The notes: generated by a model not told the origin, from the letters alone. A stretch of DNA of 64,000 nucleotides from Sindora glabra (GCA_020226215.1 CM035226.1:92032895-92096894); one strand, 5' to 3'; shown: positions 25,321 to 37,604, counted from the stretch's first letter. Numbers and translations are program-made.

Positions 25321-26330
25321 GTAAACAACATATTATTATTCTTAATAATAATATATATGCACAAAAATAAGTTCAATTAATTGGATATTAATATAATTAA
25401 AGTTCAATTAATTATTATTTTATTTTTACTCCTTTTGTGTGACCTTATAGGTTCTTACTACGTTGATAATGATTCATTATTGAGTTATAGACAATGAACG
25501 ATATTTAGCAATATATCACTGTCACTTAAGTAGTAAGAATGTCTGTGATTCGACATCCACCTAATACATGATCAATGCTTTGTATCATAATCTTTTTTAT
25601 AATAATATTCAAATTAAACTGGAAGCATGGAGTGTGTCATCGTCGTCAATATTCAATTTATATTTCTTGATATTGAGTAAATTACAAAATAAATGATCAA
25701 TATCACATATTGATCTATTTGAGTATGGTCATACATTTCTAAGTATTACTCAATCAAAGGGCCCAATGATATATCTTTTTTTTATATAAGAATAACAAAA
25801 TCTCATTTATATCACCACTTCCTTTTGCATGATTCGTGACACATCTAATTAACGCCCTACTTGTCATCCCGATTAAAGATGACATAAGATGACATTAAAG
25901 TGAGTAACCCCTCATGTTGGGAATCGTGATGACTTCAGGTTAAAGGATTATATGCAATTGTGACCATATGAGAACTACTAATGATACAAGTCTTATCCAT
26001 ATAATATTTTCATAGTGGGCCAGTCCGGTACATTTATTCACTAACAATGTACTCATGTATTGACTTGATATCAAATATCCATGATTCATAATTATCAGTC
26101 ACTCTACATGCTAGTCTTGATATACTATTATTATCCTTATTGTAATAATACTTGATTAGGGGCATTTTATGAATAGTAAAACTATTCCAAGGATAATTAT
26201 TATATTAAGTTATAAATTACGTAAAAAATTAAAAATAAAATATAATAATTGCATTGCCTGAAATAAAATATAATACATTGTGTATTATTTCAATCATCTA
26301 TATGATTGATTTTTATGACACACACTAACA
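24651..26330 (-). mobile_element. Solo LTR, family member 1, with perfect 5-bp duplication
   Basis: Flanked by TTTAT at 24646-24650 and 26331-26335, a perfect target-site duplication. The plus strand starts TGTTGAAAATTTGG and ends CACACACTAACA. The same 1.6-1.7-kb sequence recurs at 29206-30787 (same orientation) and 35852-37559 (opposite). A TATA-like TCTATAAAAAGGG on the minus strand near 24997-25009 suggests transcription from that strand, which sets the orientation given. No gag-pol adjoins it. A (TA)n tract lies inside. The superfamily is not certain; ends and length suit Ty1/copia. Confidence 0.85.
25268..25317. repeat. (TA)n microsatellite
   Basis: An uninterrupted TA run inside solo LTR 1. 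The other two LTR copies have only a short AT-rich stretch here, so the expansion happened after insertion or in this lineage. Confidence 0.9.
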
Positions 26331-26459
26331 TTTATTACACCTTTATTGCATTGATTTTTTTTTTTTATATGGTAGTATTATGCCTACTTTATTTGATATA
26401 TATGCTTTAATGCTAGATTTTTTTAATACTGATTAATTTGGTATGTTTTCTCAATACAG

Positions 26460-28540
26460 ATGTCATTAAAAAATGTTAAAGAGAAAGGTAAGGCAAAGTA
26501 AAAAAAGAATCAATCTATTCTTACTTTATTTCAGCCATCCTCGATTAGGATACCTTTTGATGGTTAGCATTCATCAGGATATATGTTTATACCTACTTCT
26601 GGTTCTAATCAATAATTAAACTTTGATCAAATTTCACCACAAATGACTTCTAGCATAACCCCTCCTACACAAACTCATTCCAGGATATGTCCTCCCACCC
26701 AAGTTACTAGTATACCAACCTCCATATATTTAGCTTCTTATGTGCCATCTCCTATTCAGTTCCTTTCTCCCAATGTCCCTTTCACCCAATTTTCCCATAA
26801 ATCACCTATCTTATCTATTAATCATTTGACTTCCACTCAGACATTAGTAGCTCCTATTGGGTTAGGTTGTGATCGATTTCATTTTGCACTTGATGAAAAC
26901 ATACTTCCAATGCCTGGGCGAACGTAAGTTATCAAATTTGTTTATTTCATTATTTATGCTTATGAGTAATTTAAAACTATCTAATAGATTATAATGTTTT
27001 TAAATATTGAAACAGGTTTTTTCCCATAGAAAGATCAGTGCATTGTATTAAAGACATTATGTAAAGATACTTTATTGAATCATGGACAAAATAGACAGAC
27101 ATTTCAAAATCAACTAGATTGATGTGATTTGATAGAGAATTTGGGGTATTCTATACTAATTTATAAATTTTATATATTTAATTATTTTTATCTATCATTA
27201 AGGCCATGTTATTTAATATGTTTTTTTTGCCAATGTGTCAGTAGAAATTTTATCAATGGAATCCTATCAATCGTGATAAATTATGATAAGCTTTTAATCA
27301 TTAAGGGTCTAGGATGTTAAGTAATACATTTAGCAAGATTAAAGTAACTGGCAAAAAGCTCATTTGGATTACTGACTAGATTTGGCAAGATTTTTTACAT
27401 CAATAGGAAGATACAAAATTTAAGCAATTACAAGGCAAAATAAAAGGAATTGAGCTGACAAAATCAAGTGTATCCTTTCATTGTGGGGGTTCCATATCTA
27501 TGGTAGAACATATCTTCAAAAAAGTAAGTAAAATTTTATCTATATATATTGTATATGTATAACCAATTGCCTAATGTATCATTTATAAATTTTAAATCAT
27601 TTAAAATGGGAGAAACAAACTAGCAAGAAAGCTGAATTTCATGAAGAATTTATTGACTTACACAAATTCAAGAAGAAAAAGGATTATGTAAGGCAGTAGG
27701 TGGACCCTTATGTTACTCAAACATTTAAAAGTTATTTGTTTAATTGAGTATGAGTTATGGTTATTTTAGATTAGTTTATGTAACTCTAACAATCTTCTAT
27801 TTATGCTTTACTTTCCCTTGCAGGAGAATTTCAATAAAGAGAAAGAGAGATTGACGACTTCTCAATTAACATCAGAAGGGAGTAGTAGTTCATTTTTGCC
27901 ATCTGATACCTAGATATGGAAACAAGTTTTAGGAGAAAAATGAGGTTGAATATATGGGATGAAATTATAAATGCATATAATGTGGTTTGAGTTAGGGTTT
28001 AGGATTTAGAAGGGTACAATATTTTAGAGGGCCTTTTACTTATTCTTCACAAGTGGATGTAGAATGGAAACAGAAGGTGGATATAATTATGATGACCTTA
28101 TTACAATTAGTTCAATCTATGATGCAATAATTTAGAATGCAACCTCCAAGTGTCCAACAGCCTTCTATGCCTTATGGACCACCTACTTAGATGCCTTCTA
28201 TACCTTGTGGACTACCTGTTTAGATACCTTCTATATCTTGTGGACCACCTACTTTGATGCCTTTTATGCTTTGTGGATCACCTACTCAAATGCCTACTCC
28301 TTATATGCTTACTCAGATACTTGTCCAAATACTTGTTTAGATGCCTTTTCCACATATGACTTCTCATTACACTTCTATATGGCCTCTTTTTGGATATGGA
28401 CATATCTAGCATATCAAACAACATGGCCATAACAACATTTTAGTGGATCATTACAAGCTTTACAACAAAATCTTTCAAACTAAAATACAAGAGTGGAGGA
28501 TGAGGAAGAAGACGAGGAAGATTATGGGACTACATTATGA
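26460..28540 (+). pseudogene. Decayed CACTA TNPA (Ptta/En/Spm) transposase gene
   Basis: TNPA-type proteins bind CACTA subterminal repeats and help excision. The remnant starts at an ATG after an AG (26460, MSLKNVKEKGKAK). A proline/threonine/serine-rich stretch follows (open 26643-26927), ending LPMPGRT before a GTAAG donor. Further blocks are GGSISMVEHIFKKV (about 27486-27530) and SKKAEFHEEFIDLHKFKKKK (about 27622-27681), with a VDPYVTQTF block after it. Next come IWKQVLGEK and a Pro/Met-rich tail with 33-bp repeats. GGSIS..EH followed by the E.F...H.....F/YVD pattern is the Ptta/En/Spm signature. Many stops and frame changes show it is dead. It lies within the CACTA element, right of the TNPD stump, as expected for TNPD-TNPA order. 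Confidence 0.7.
28161..28292 (+). repeat. Four 33-bp tandem repeats in the TNPA tail
   Basis: Copies begin at 28161, 28194, 28227 and 28260, each starting CCTT(C/T)TAT and containing GG(A/T)CCACCTAC-like words. Each encodes an 11-residue unit of the PS(M/I)P(Y/C)GPPT(Q)M type. The period is a multiple of three, so the array grew while it was coding, or at least kept frame. Glutamine codons have become TAG stops in places. Confidence 0.85.
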
Positions 28541-28789
28541 AATAATTTTAATTTAAATTATTCAAATATTTGATACCTTTGTTTAACATATTTTAGTTGA
28601 ATTATATGGACAATAGCTATATCAATTTAATCTTGATTTCTAATATATTTCAATTTGCATTTACATATTAGATTGAATTTAAAGTAGGATATATATATTC
28701 AAAAATTGATGCTGAGTTATTTAATCAGGTAATAATTTTTTTAAAAAAAATCAATTACTTTCAAAATTTTTTTTTGTCATGTTATACTT

Positions 28790-29200
28790 TTTCGACGCCT
28801 TTCTAATGCATAAGGACATCGAAAGTGTGACATGTCATTGCCATGTGATCTTTTTTTATATACGTGGCTGTTGGAAAAGGCTGACATGTTAATATTTTCT
28901 GACTTATGTAGGCCATTGGAAAAAACTGACGTGGCATATATTTTTGACTTTTTTTACCATCGAAAATGACGTCAGAAATTTTTGATAAATTTTCCAATGC
29001 ATTTGGGCATTGGAATTTTCAACATAAATGGACGTCAAAGATGACGTAAAAAATTTTCGATGGTCGTATATGTCAAAATTTTTTTTTGATAAATTAAATA
29101 TTGGCATTTTGGTGAATGTAAAAAATTTATCAGAAATTGACATTTTTTGACATATTTCTAACATATTTGGACATTAGAAAATGATAATTTTTTTGTAGTG
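28790..29200 (+). repeat. Right terminal and subterminal repeats of the CACTA element
   Basis: Several copies of TTTTCGA(C/T)G, GACGTCA/GACGTAA, GGACATCGAAA and CCAATGCATTTGGGCATTGG in both orientations. The region ends in TTTTTTTGTAGTG at 29200, the inverse of the CACTA left end. Open frames on the minus strand across this region are produced by the repeats. Confidence 0.7.
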
Positions 29201-29205
29201 AAAGC

Positions 29206-30787
29206 TGTTAGGATTCGAATTAATATACACAAGAGAATTTTAAAATTTTGATCCAAAACCTTTCTAGGATCTATATAATAGTCATAAACCAGTATTAGGG
29301 TTTTATTTTGTTTGTGCTTGTGTTCTTTTTGAATGAATCCTTGAGAGACCAAGAAGAATCAAACGCCAATTGAAATGTACAACTTCTTTATGGTATCCAT
29401 ACGGAGTGAACAATGACTTTTCCCTTCTATGAAGTTGCTAGGATTTGTTTCTCTCACTAGGATTGGGTTTGGACATTTTTTAGACTGATTTAAGATTTTC
29501 TTAAAGCCAATGTGTATATTGTAATATGTTGCTTTCAAGTTCTTTTATAGAACTAAGGCATATTACAATCCTAGTTCCACTAGGATAATGCTTTAAAAAT
29601 TCTAATCACACTAAATAACTATCACCTTATTCTTATCCTAGAGAGAGTGAGAAGAGATAGAACTTATTTATTAATGATTTAATATTAGATAATAATAATA
29701 TTATCTCATAATATAATTATCTAATATTTGATAACCTAATTATCTGATATTACTTTAATATTAAATAATATCACATAATATGTAATATATATATTACGTG
29801 AATAAATATATTATCTTAATAATATATATATGCACGAAAATAAGTTCAATTAATTGAATTTTAGTTCAATTAAAACTTAATTAATTATTTTCTCATTCCT
29901 ACTTCTTTTGTGTAACCCTGTAGGTTCTTATTACATTGATAATGACTCATTTTAGATCATAAGCAGTGAGCAGTATCTAGTAATACATCACTACCACTTA
30001 AGTAGTAAGAATGTCTATGATCCAACATCTACCTAATATATGATCAATATTTTGTATCATAATCCCTTTTGTAATAATATTCAAATTGAACTGGAGGTAT
30101 GGAGTGTATCATTCTCGTCAATGTTCAATTTATATTTCTTAATATTGAATAGACTTAAAATAAATTATCAATATCACACATTGATCCAATTGAGCATGAT
30201 CATGTATTTCTAAGTCTTAATTAAGGGGCCTAAGGATATTTCTCTTTTATACAAGAGTAACAAAATCCCATCTACATCACTCACTTCCCTCTGTATGATT
30301 CGTTACACATCCAATCAATATCCTATTCGTCATCTTGATTAAAGGTGACATAGGGGGACATCAAAGTGAGTAACTCCTCATGTAGGAAATCGTAGTGACT
30401 TTAAGTCAAAGGACTATACGCATTTGTGATCATATGAGAATAACTAATGATACGTTTATCCATGTAGTATTCTCACAGTGGGTCAGTCCAATGACACTAA
30501 TAATGTACTTATGTATTAACTTGATATCACATATCCATGATTCATAATCATCAGTTACTATACATGCTAGTCTCGATGTATTATTACTATCCTTTTCGTA
30601 ATAATACTTGATTAGGGGTATTTTAAGAATAGTAAAGCTATTCCAAGGATAATTATTATACTTAAGTTATAATTTGTGTAAAATAAAATAAAATAAGATA
30701 TAATAATTATATTACCAGAACGAAATGTAATACATTATATAATATTGCAATCATCTCTATGATTGACTCCTAGAACACATACCAACA
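29206..30787 (-). mobile_element. LTR, family member 2
   Basis: Homologous along its whole length to the solo LTRs at 24651 and 35852. The plus strand starts TGTTAGGATTCG and ends ACACATACCAACA. It begins only 5 bp after the CACTA right end. The flanking 5-mers (AAAGC and ATCTC) do not match, so the duplication has decayed or the insertion was altered later. No internal retroelement region adjoins it. It lies within the gypsy-like LTR, which resumes at about 30788. Confidence 0.75.
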
Positions 30788-30908
30788 ATCTCTTTAAGAA
30801 TATCATGCTTTCATAATTAAGTAACTTCAACTTGGTTTAAGGAAACTAAGAAATGTGATCTAGGGGCTTTATTTAGAAATATTAAATGAAGCTTGTAGAA
30901 TGTGTACA

Positions 30909-30964
<56 letters not shown>
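30909..30964. repeat. (TG)n(AG)n compound microsatellite
   Basis: About eleven TG units followed by about seventeen AG units, in the right part of the gypsy-like LTR. The related LTR copy at 45690-49321 lacks it. Confidence 0.95.
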
Positions 30965-30970
<6 letters not shown>

Positions 30971-32751
30971 AGATATGAAATGCCAAAATGGCATGTGTGA
31001 ATGTTTTTTACTTTATATGTATGATTTTGAAATGTTTCCTAAGTATGACTTAAATAGGAGTAAGAAATAAAGAAATAAGTGAGTGGTTATATGAAACTAT
31101 GTGGCTTCTTTGAATTGAAAATCTAAAGATACTAAGTTACTATACATAGAATATATTTATCTTATGAAAGTTAATAACTTGGTATTTGAAGTTGTTCTAA
31201 GTAATCTTTAAAATGTGGTTTTTAAATACATAAGCTTATGCTAAGAAATACAAGAATAATATTCTCATATTCATGATATTCTTATAAATGGTGGTGAATT
31301 AGGAAGTTGAGAGAAGAATGATATCAACCACTCTTAAATTTCTACAATGAACGTGTCTTATTAAGTGAGTATATATCTCACCACCAATCTTATATAAATA
31401 AAATATGATTTAAATGCTGTGAATAGTATCTCTTATTGATGGTATAGATTTTATATTTATGCACATATATCACATATAAATTCAATTTTGTGGTATAAGT
31501 ACAATTAGTTATTAAGTGAATGTTAATTGATTAGAATGCATAGCGTAAGTATAATGGTGATGTTACCAGTTATAGATAAATTATAAGAGAGATCAATGAT
31601 ATTTGAATGATATGATTACACATTATTGTATGCTTGATATTATCCTATGATGAAATTATGACTTCGTATCGAAATATTAAAATAATTGTGATGTAGGAAT
31701 TGAGTTGTCCTGTGTTTATTATTTGTGGATCATACTAGTAGTAGCATTATTGTGAATGATGATAGATGATGTGAAAGCTGGATGAAGAATTCCTGCAAAA
31801 TAGTTGTAAAGAATATAAGTATGAATTGAAGTTCGGATGGGAAATTCCTAGCAAGCAATTTATGAAAGATACAAAATTGATTCAGAAACTCAAATTTGTA
31901 CATATATTTCCTTCTATGAATGACTGTAAGATATTAGAAATCCTTTTGTGTTTGAATATCATTGTTTAACATGTTTGTAAGAACTGAATGTGAATGTGAT
32001 GATTTGTATGTATTTAAGCTATAAGGGCCATTTGTGAGTGTGATGCTTACTTGGAATGGGTAGTATATGATATTGAGATCTAATGAAAAGTTAAGATTTC
32101 TTGATTATGTTATAATAAGCAAAGTTTAAGCATTATGCAGGTGAACTACCAATTCAGGGCACGATAATACTTATTTCAAAAATTCAAGAGGAGAGTTTGC
32201 AAACATTGTCCAGTTTGATATATAATTAACTTATTATTATTATATAAAATTGATCACTTGCAAGATATTGGTAGATATATGCTCATTGAGTTATTGCAGC
32301 TCATTGAGTTATATCTTCAATATTTTTAGGTTATGATGAGCATATTTGAGTGTGATGCATCCATGGATAATTAAAATTGCTTAGAATGAAAGATTTGACA
32401 ATTAGAATTGTCTTGAACTATGATCAACATTTAATATAAAGTTGTGATTGATTTAGTAGTTGTGTTGAACTTATATTTGTGTATTTGTCATGAAATTTGT
32501 GTTGTATGATGTATGTATATGATTCTATTGTATCTAGATAGTATAAGTTTTGAATTTTAGAGTATGTAGCCTTTAGGAAGTGTTCAAAAATAGGAGAGAT
32601 TCTACTCTTTTTTTCGTAAAAATTTGAAAGAAAATTTTAAGCCCCCATGGAATTTGAAAACTTTCATTAGGTAACAAGAGTAAAAATTATTAAAGCTTGT
32701 AGAAATTAATAATGGGATCTATGCCAGTTATGATCAGGATTGGTCATGACA

Positions 32752-33171
32752 TTTCACCAAGAAGAGCTACATAGCAATAGTCCTTTATAATTACAAGGTC
32801 CCTTTTAACGTCACAACCTTCTTTAAGGGGATTAAGTATGCTCCATCCCTAATTGACTTGTTTTTTATCCTAAGGAAAGTATCATACATTATAGAATTAG
32901 GTAGGTATTTATTTTTAATTTATTTTGTTTATTTGAATTTTTCTTTAAGTTAAAATAATATATTAATTAACTTTATTGTTAATTTTCATAATATGTACTT
33001 GCTCATCAAGAAGCCTATTAAATCCCTTGTTAATATCATAAAGAGCAAGTATGATTATGTATAGCCCACTTTTGAGGCAATTTTGAAACCTTTCTAGAAA
33101 ATGCTTTTTGATAAGTTTACATATTTTTTAATAGCTATAATCATTATTACACTTAATTTGTTATAATTTTT
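32752..33171 (+). pseudogene. Probable middle piece of the older CACTA TNPA-like gene
   Basis: Between the gypsy-like LTR and the copia element. The plus strand has an open stretch containing NYKVPFNVTTFFKGIKYAP (about 32799-32855), followed by AT-rich intron-like sequence and further short coding-like words (about 33010-33110). The DNA resumes at 41123 after the copia insertion with the recognisable transposase domain. Identity of this piece rests on position more than on its sequence. Confidence 0.3.
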
Positions 33172-33464
33172 TGAGATAAAATCACTTTTTTTATTTTTGA
33201 TTGATATACAATAAAGCAAATATATATAGAAGATTATATAAGATTTTCTAAAATTATAAAAGATATTACTCACTAAAACAATCCTTAAAATAAAGCAACT
33301 CCTAAAATCAATGAGTTAACTATTCAAAAAAGGAAAAGATATTCAAACAAAATAAAGTTGACTGTTAGCTAGCCAATAGTTATATAAAAAAAGAGGTTGA
33401 TTGTTAACTAGCTAATATTTCTTAAAACATAACAAAAATAATCAAAATTAGAGATTTTTCAACG
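33172..33464 (-). repeat. Copia 3' LTR
   Basis: Aligns along its full length with 40829-41122. It keeps the TTAGCTAG(C)TAACA-type words, AGGAGTT and TATATATTTGCT. Its first base has mutated (CGTTGA for TGTTGA). The two LTRs differ at many positions, so the insertion is old. Confidence 0.85.
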
Positions 33465-33474
33465 CTCCCCTTCA
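33465..33474 (-). other. Copia polypurine tract
   Basis: On the minus strand GAAGGGGAG sits directly before the 3' LTR, where plus-strand DNA synthesis is primed in LTR retroelements. Confidence 0.7.
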
Positions 33475-33779
33475 AGCTAAGGAACAAATATTATACATTT
33501 CTAGCTCATAAACTATTTTTTTAAATCTTGGATTTGAAACCCTTTTTAGTTAACATATTTACTAGCTAATTGCATAAAGGCATGTATGGAGTATTAATGA
33601 GACTATTATAAAGCTTCTTTTTAATAAAGTGTCTACCAATGTCAATATGTTTAGTCAGGTCATGTTAGACTAGATTATGCATTATGTTTATAACAATTTT
33701 GTTTGTTGTATTGATTATTCATAGTATAGATTTGTTTGTTGCCATAGTATAAATTCATAGGTCTTTCCTATTTGATCAT

Positions 33780-34850
33780 AGGGTTTAGTAAGATAATCTT
33801 TATCTAAATTAATTTACATACCCTATGAGTTATTACTCTAAACTCAGCTTTAGCACTTGATCTTGCTATAACAAGTGGTTTTTACTTCTCCATTTAATTA
33901 AATCTCCATTTAAGTGCATTCCCTCTTTTAAACAAGATTCCTTGTCTTGATGTACCTTTTAAGTAACGGAAGATTCTTTGTATAGCTTGTAAATGTCATT
34001 CCTTTGGATTGTGCATTTATTAATTGATAATGCTAATCCCATATGCAATGTCAAGCCATGTGTGGGATAGGTAAATAAGTTTACCAAAGATTTTAATATT
34101 TTTCTCTTTTAATAGGGTTATCAATTTTCTTTTCTCTAAGTTTGGGGTTTACTTCCATAAAACACTTACAGGTTTACACCCCAAGTTCCTAGTTTCTTGG
34201 ATAAATTTAGATATATTTTGTTATGATATAACTATAACTTTTTTGAAGAATATAACCTTAATTCCTAGGAAGCATCTCAAATTTTTAAGCTATTTGATTT
34301 CAAATTCTCTAGCTAGACAATTTTTAAGGCTCTTTATTTCTTTTGTATCATCTCTTTTAATGATGACATCATTAATATAGAAAAAAATTATTATTTTCGT
34401 TGCCTATGAGTCTTTAATGAATAAGTTGTGGTCTCTTTGATTTTGTTTATAATGAACATTGTTGTGATAAATTTGCTGAACTAAGAAGAGGGCTTTTTTT
34501 AACTTACAAACTTTGTCACCATTGAACAGATTGTTAAACACAAGAAGAGGTTTAATAAATATCTCCTCCTCCAAGTCACCATTTAAAAAGGCAATTTTAA
34601 TATCAAATTGATGCAAGCATCAATTAAAATAATTTTATTACTAAAGACAAAAGAATCCTAATAGTACTTATTTTTGCCATGGGGGTGAAAGTTTTGTGAT
34701 AATTTTCCCAACATGTTTAGGTATATCCCTTAACTAATGACTTATACTTATATCTTTAAAAGGTTCCATTAGCTTTGCATTTTATAGTAAAAACCCATTT
34801 ACATCCTATTGGACTTTTTCCTTTAGCTAAATTGACAATTTCCCATGTGT
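33780..34850 (-). pseudogene. Copia reverse transcriptase / RNase H remnant
   Basis: The best block is at 34404-34616, with HQFDIKIAFLNGDLEEEIF and then KVCKLKKALF, the copia RT fingers/palm region. Further along the strand are DHNLFIKDS, EIKSLKNCLAREFEIK, RCFLGIKV, GKLIYLSHTWLDIAYGISI, RIFRYLKGT, QGILFK and VIARSSAKAEFRV in changing frames. RNase H has an internal deletion between the ILFK and ARSS blocks. The YVDD-type centre appears as YINDV, so the active site is altered. The product is dead. Confidence 0.8.
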
Positions 34851-35599
34851 TATTCTTTTCCAAAGATTTCATTTCATCTTTCGTATCATATTTCCAATTT
34901 TTATTTACAAAAGCTTCTTGTGCATTTTTTTAAGAATACTTACAAAATTCAAAAAGGTAAGAAAAGCCTTATGTTATGGAGAAATTTTATCAAAACTTAT
35001 ATAATGCAAGATAGGGTGTTATGTACATTGTCTCCTTACTTTCCTAAGGGCAATAAGAATCTCTAAATTTGAAAAATCATGAAAAACATCAAATGTATAA
35101 GTAATAAGTTAGGGTAGATCATCCCTTTATTTAGGGCCTTCAATTATTTGAGTAGGTATGAGGTTTAGAGTTAGTCTAGTTTAGGTATATACTTTTAAAG
35201 GTTAACTTAAATTTGATTTATAATTAGATTTTTGTTTTAAGGCTAGAATTAACTAATTCATCTAAACTAGTGTTTCTACATTTAATAGGGTTTATTTGAG
35301 AGTAATTCGAGTAGAAAGTGTAGTTCCTTGGACTATGATAACCAGTATAATATCTTAAGCAGTAGACACAATATTTTGAATAGGTAGAGTATTTTGTACA
35401 ATGTTTTTATCATGTGCAATATTTTACACTTGATTAGGTGCAGGTGTAATGTTTTCATTAGGTATTTAGAGAACATTTTAATTAAAACCTAAGTTTTCCT
35501 TATCTTTCCTAAATTTCTTTCCATGAAAATAAAATTCCTGTGAAAAAGAATAAAAAGGTTCATGTTTTAAAAAATTTACATCCATTGTAATGTAAGATT

Positions 35600-35851
35600 T
35601 TTTGGTATTAGGATCACAACACTTGTACCCTTTTTATGTTATTAAGTATCCAAGGAATGTGCACTTTACAAATTTAGGATCTAGTTTTCCTTTTTTACGT
35701 ATGTGTATATGCACATAAGATATACAACCAAAAACTTTAGGAGGTAGCTTTTGAAAATTTTTAACACTTGGATAAAATTTTGACAAAATTTCTAGAGGAC
35801 TTTTATTATCAAGAGTTTCAAATAGCACTTTATTTATTAGGAAGGCAATTG
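35600..35851 (-). pseudogene. Copia integrase C-terminal piece
   Basis: Reads IAFLINKVLFETLDNKSPL, EILSKFYPS, LPPKVFGCISYVHIH and GKLDPKFVKCTFLGY: the conserved copia integrase C-terminal region. Its upstream half lies beyond the inserted LTR. Removing 35852-37559 plus one copy of the duplication restores continuity with the REVMII-like end of the other half. Confidence 0.85.
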
Positions 35852-37559
35852 TGTTGGTATGTGTCTTAGGAGCCAATCATGAAGATGATTGTAATAATGC
35901 ATAATGTATTATATTTTATTTTATGAAAATGCAATTATTATATTTTATTTTTATTTTTTTATTATTATTTTGTGCAATTTATAACTTAATATAATAATTA
36001 TCTCTAAAATAGTTTTACTATTCCTAAAATGACACTAGTCAAGTATTATTATAAAAAAGATAGTAATAATACATCGACACTAGCATGTATAATGAATGAT
36101 GATTATGAATCATAGATATGTAATATCAAGTCGATATATAAGTACATTGTTAGTGAATAGATGTATTGGATTGGCTCGCAATGAGAAAACTACATGAATT
36201 ATCATATGTCATTAGTTATTCTTATGTGACCATAATGCACGTAATCATTTGATATGAAATCATTACAGTTTCCTATATGAAGAGTCACACACTTTGATAT
36301 CGTTTTATATCACCTTTAACCGAGATGTATTGTAGGACATTGATTGAGTGTATCATGAATCATGCAGAGGGATGTGAGTGATGTAGATGAAATTTTATTT
36401 CTATTACATAGTAGGAGTGATATCCTTGAGCTCTTTGATTGAGTGAGATTAAAAAATACATGGTCATAATCAAATGGATCAATATGAGGTATTAAGCATT
36501 TGCTTAAGTTAGTCTACTCAGTATCAAGAAACATAAATTGAACGTCAATGAGGATAAGACATTCCATGCCTCTAGTTCAATTTAGATATCGTTACAAAAG
36601 GGACTATGTTGCAAAGTGTTATTCACACATTAAGTAAATATTGAGTTATAGATATTTTTTACTACTTAGGTGATAGTGATGTATTGCTAGATATCGCTTA
36701 TTGTTTATGGTCCACAAATGGGCTATTACCAATGTAGTAAAAACCTACAGGGTCACACAAAAGGAGTAAGAATGAGATAATAATTAATTAGGAAAAGAAT
36801 GGGATAATAATTAATTAGGCTTTAGTTGGACTAAAATTCAATTAATTAAATTTTTTTCATGCATATAATTATTATTAAAATAATAATTTATTTTTACGTA
36901 ATATATATTATATTATGTAATATTATTTGATACTAAAGTAATATCAAATAATTATGTTATTAGATATTAAATAATTATATTATGAGATAATATTCTTTTC
37001 TAATATTTGATACCTACATGCACTTTTAATATTAGATATTTATATTATAAGATAATATTATTATCTAATATTAGATAATTAATGGATAATTTCTATTTCT
37101 CCTCACTCTCTCCATGATAAGGATAATATGATAGTTGTTAAGTGATTTTAAGATTTTGAAAGCGTTATCCTAGTAGGACTAAGAATGTTGTATGCCTTAG
37201 TTTTATAAAAGGAACTTGAAAGCAGCACCTTAAACATACATTAACTGTCATCAAACCCTAAAAATCACTTCAAAAACGCACTAATCCTAATCGTAGTGAG
37301 AGAAAAATTTATTCTAGCAGATTCGTGAAGGGTGAGAAGTCATCATTCACTCCGTGTGGATATCGTAAAGATGCTGTACCTTTTGGCCGGTATTTGATTC
37401 ATGATTCACCTTGCTCTCTCAAGATTTTATTTAGAAAGAATACGAACATACAAAAACTAAAACCCCAATATTGATTTGTGCCCTTTTGTATGGATCCTAG
37501 GTAGAATTTAGATCAAAATTTTAATTTTTCCATTGCGTATGATGATCCGAAACCTAACA
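35852..37559 (+). mobile_element. Solo LTR, family member 3, inserted in the copia integrase
   Basis: Starts TGTTGGTATGTGTC and ends GATCCGAAACCTAACA, with flanks AATTG and AATTA (four of five positions match). It is the same family as 24651-26330 and 29206-30787 but in the opposite orientation. A TATA-like TTTTATAAAAGG at about 37201-37212 gives its likely transcription direction. It cuts the copia integrase reading frame, so it is younger than the copia element. Confidence 0.85.
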
Positions 37560-37604
37560 AATTATTATCATAACTTCTCTTTAATAATGTTTAAGAACAT
37601 TTGT

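Larger units (their letters stand above)
17961..29200 (+). mobile_element. Defective CACTA (En/Spm) transposon, 11.2 kb, with captured gene fragment
   Basis: The left end reads CACTATAATAAATTTATCA and the right end, on the other strand, CACTACAAAAAAATTATCA; the match continues for about 27 bp with few differences. Subterminal regions (about 17985-18310 and 28790-29170) carry many short direct and inverted words of the GACGT, CCAATGC and TTGGAAA type, as expected for CACTA ends. Inside, left to right on the plus strand, are a pectinesterase gene fragment, the N-terminal part of a TNPD transposase, a later solo LTR, and a decayed TNPA gene. The catalytic part of TNPD is missing, so it is non-autonomous. 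The 3-bp flanks are AGA and AAA, a decayed duplication at best. It lies within the gypsy-like LTR. Confidence 0.8.
16414..32751 (+). mobile_element. Ty3/gypsy-like solo LTR, split by later insertions
   Basis: The element starts TGTCATATCC and ends GGTCATGACA, which are inverted to each other at 8 of 10 positions. It is flanked by a perfect 5-bp target duplication, TTTCA, at 16409-16413 and 32752-32756. LTR sequence occupies 16414-17960 and about 30788-32751, roughly 3.5 kb. The middle is the CACTA element and a second LTR. Both LTR parts align in order with the copy at about 45690-49321, including the T/C-rich leader (16960-17200 here, 46160-46260 there). No internal gag-pol lies between recognisable LTRs, so this is a solo LTR. 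Long LTRs of this kind are common in Tekay/Del-type gypsy elements; that family call is inference. Confidence 0.75.

Noticed and set aside
24651..30787. Copies 1 and 2 of the LTR family as the two LTRs of one retrotransposon
   Set aside because: They are in the same orientation, but the DNA between them is CACTA coding sequence and a CACTA end, and copy 1 has its own perfect TTTAT duplication.
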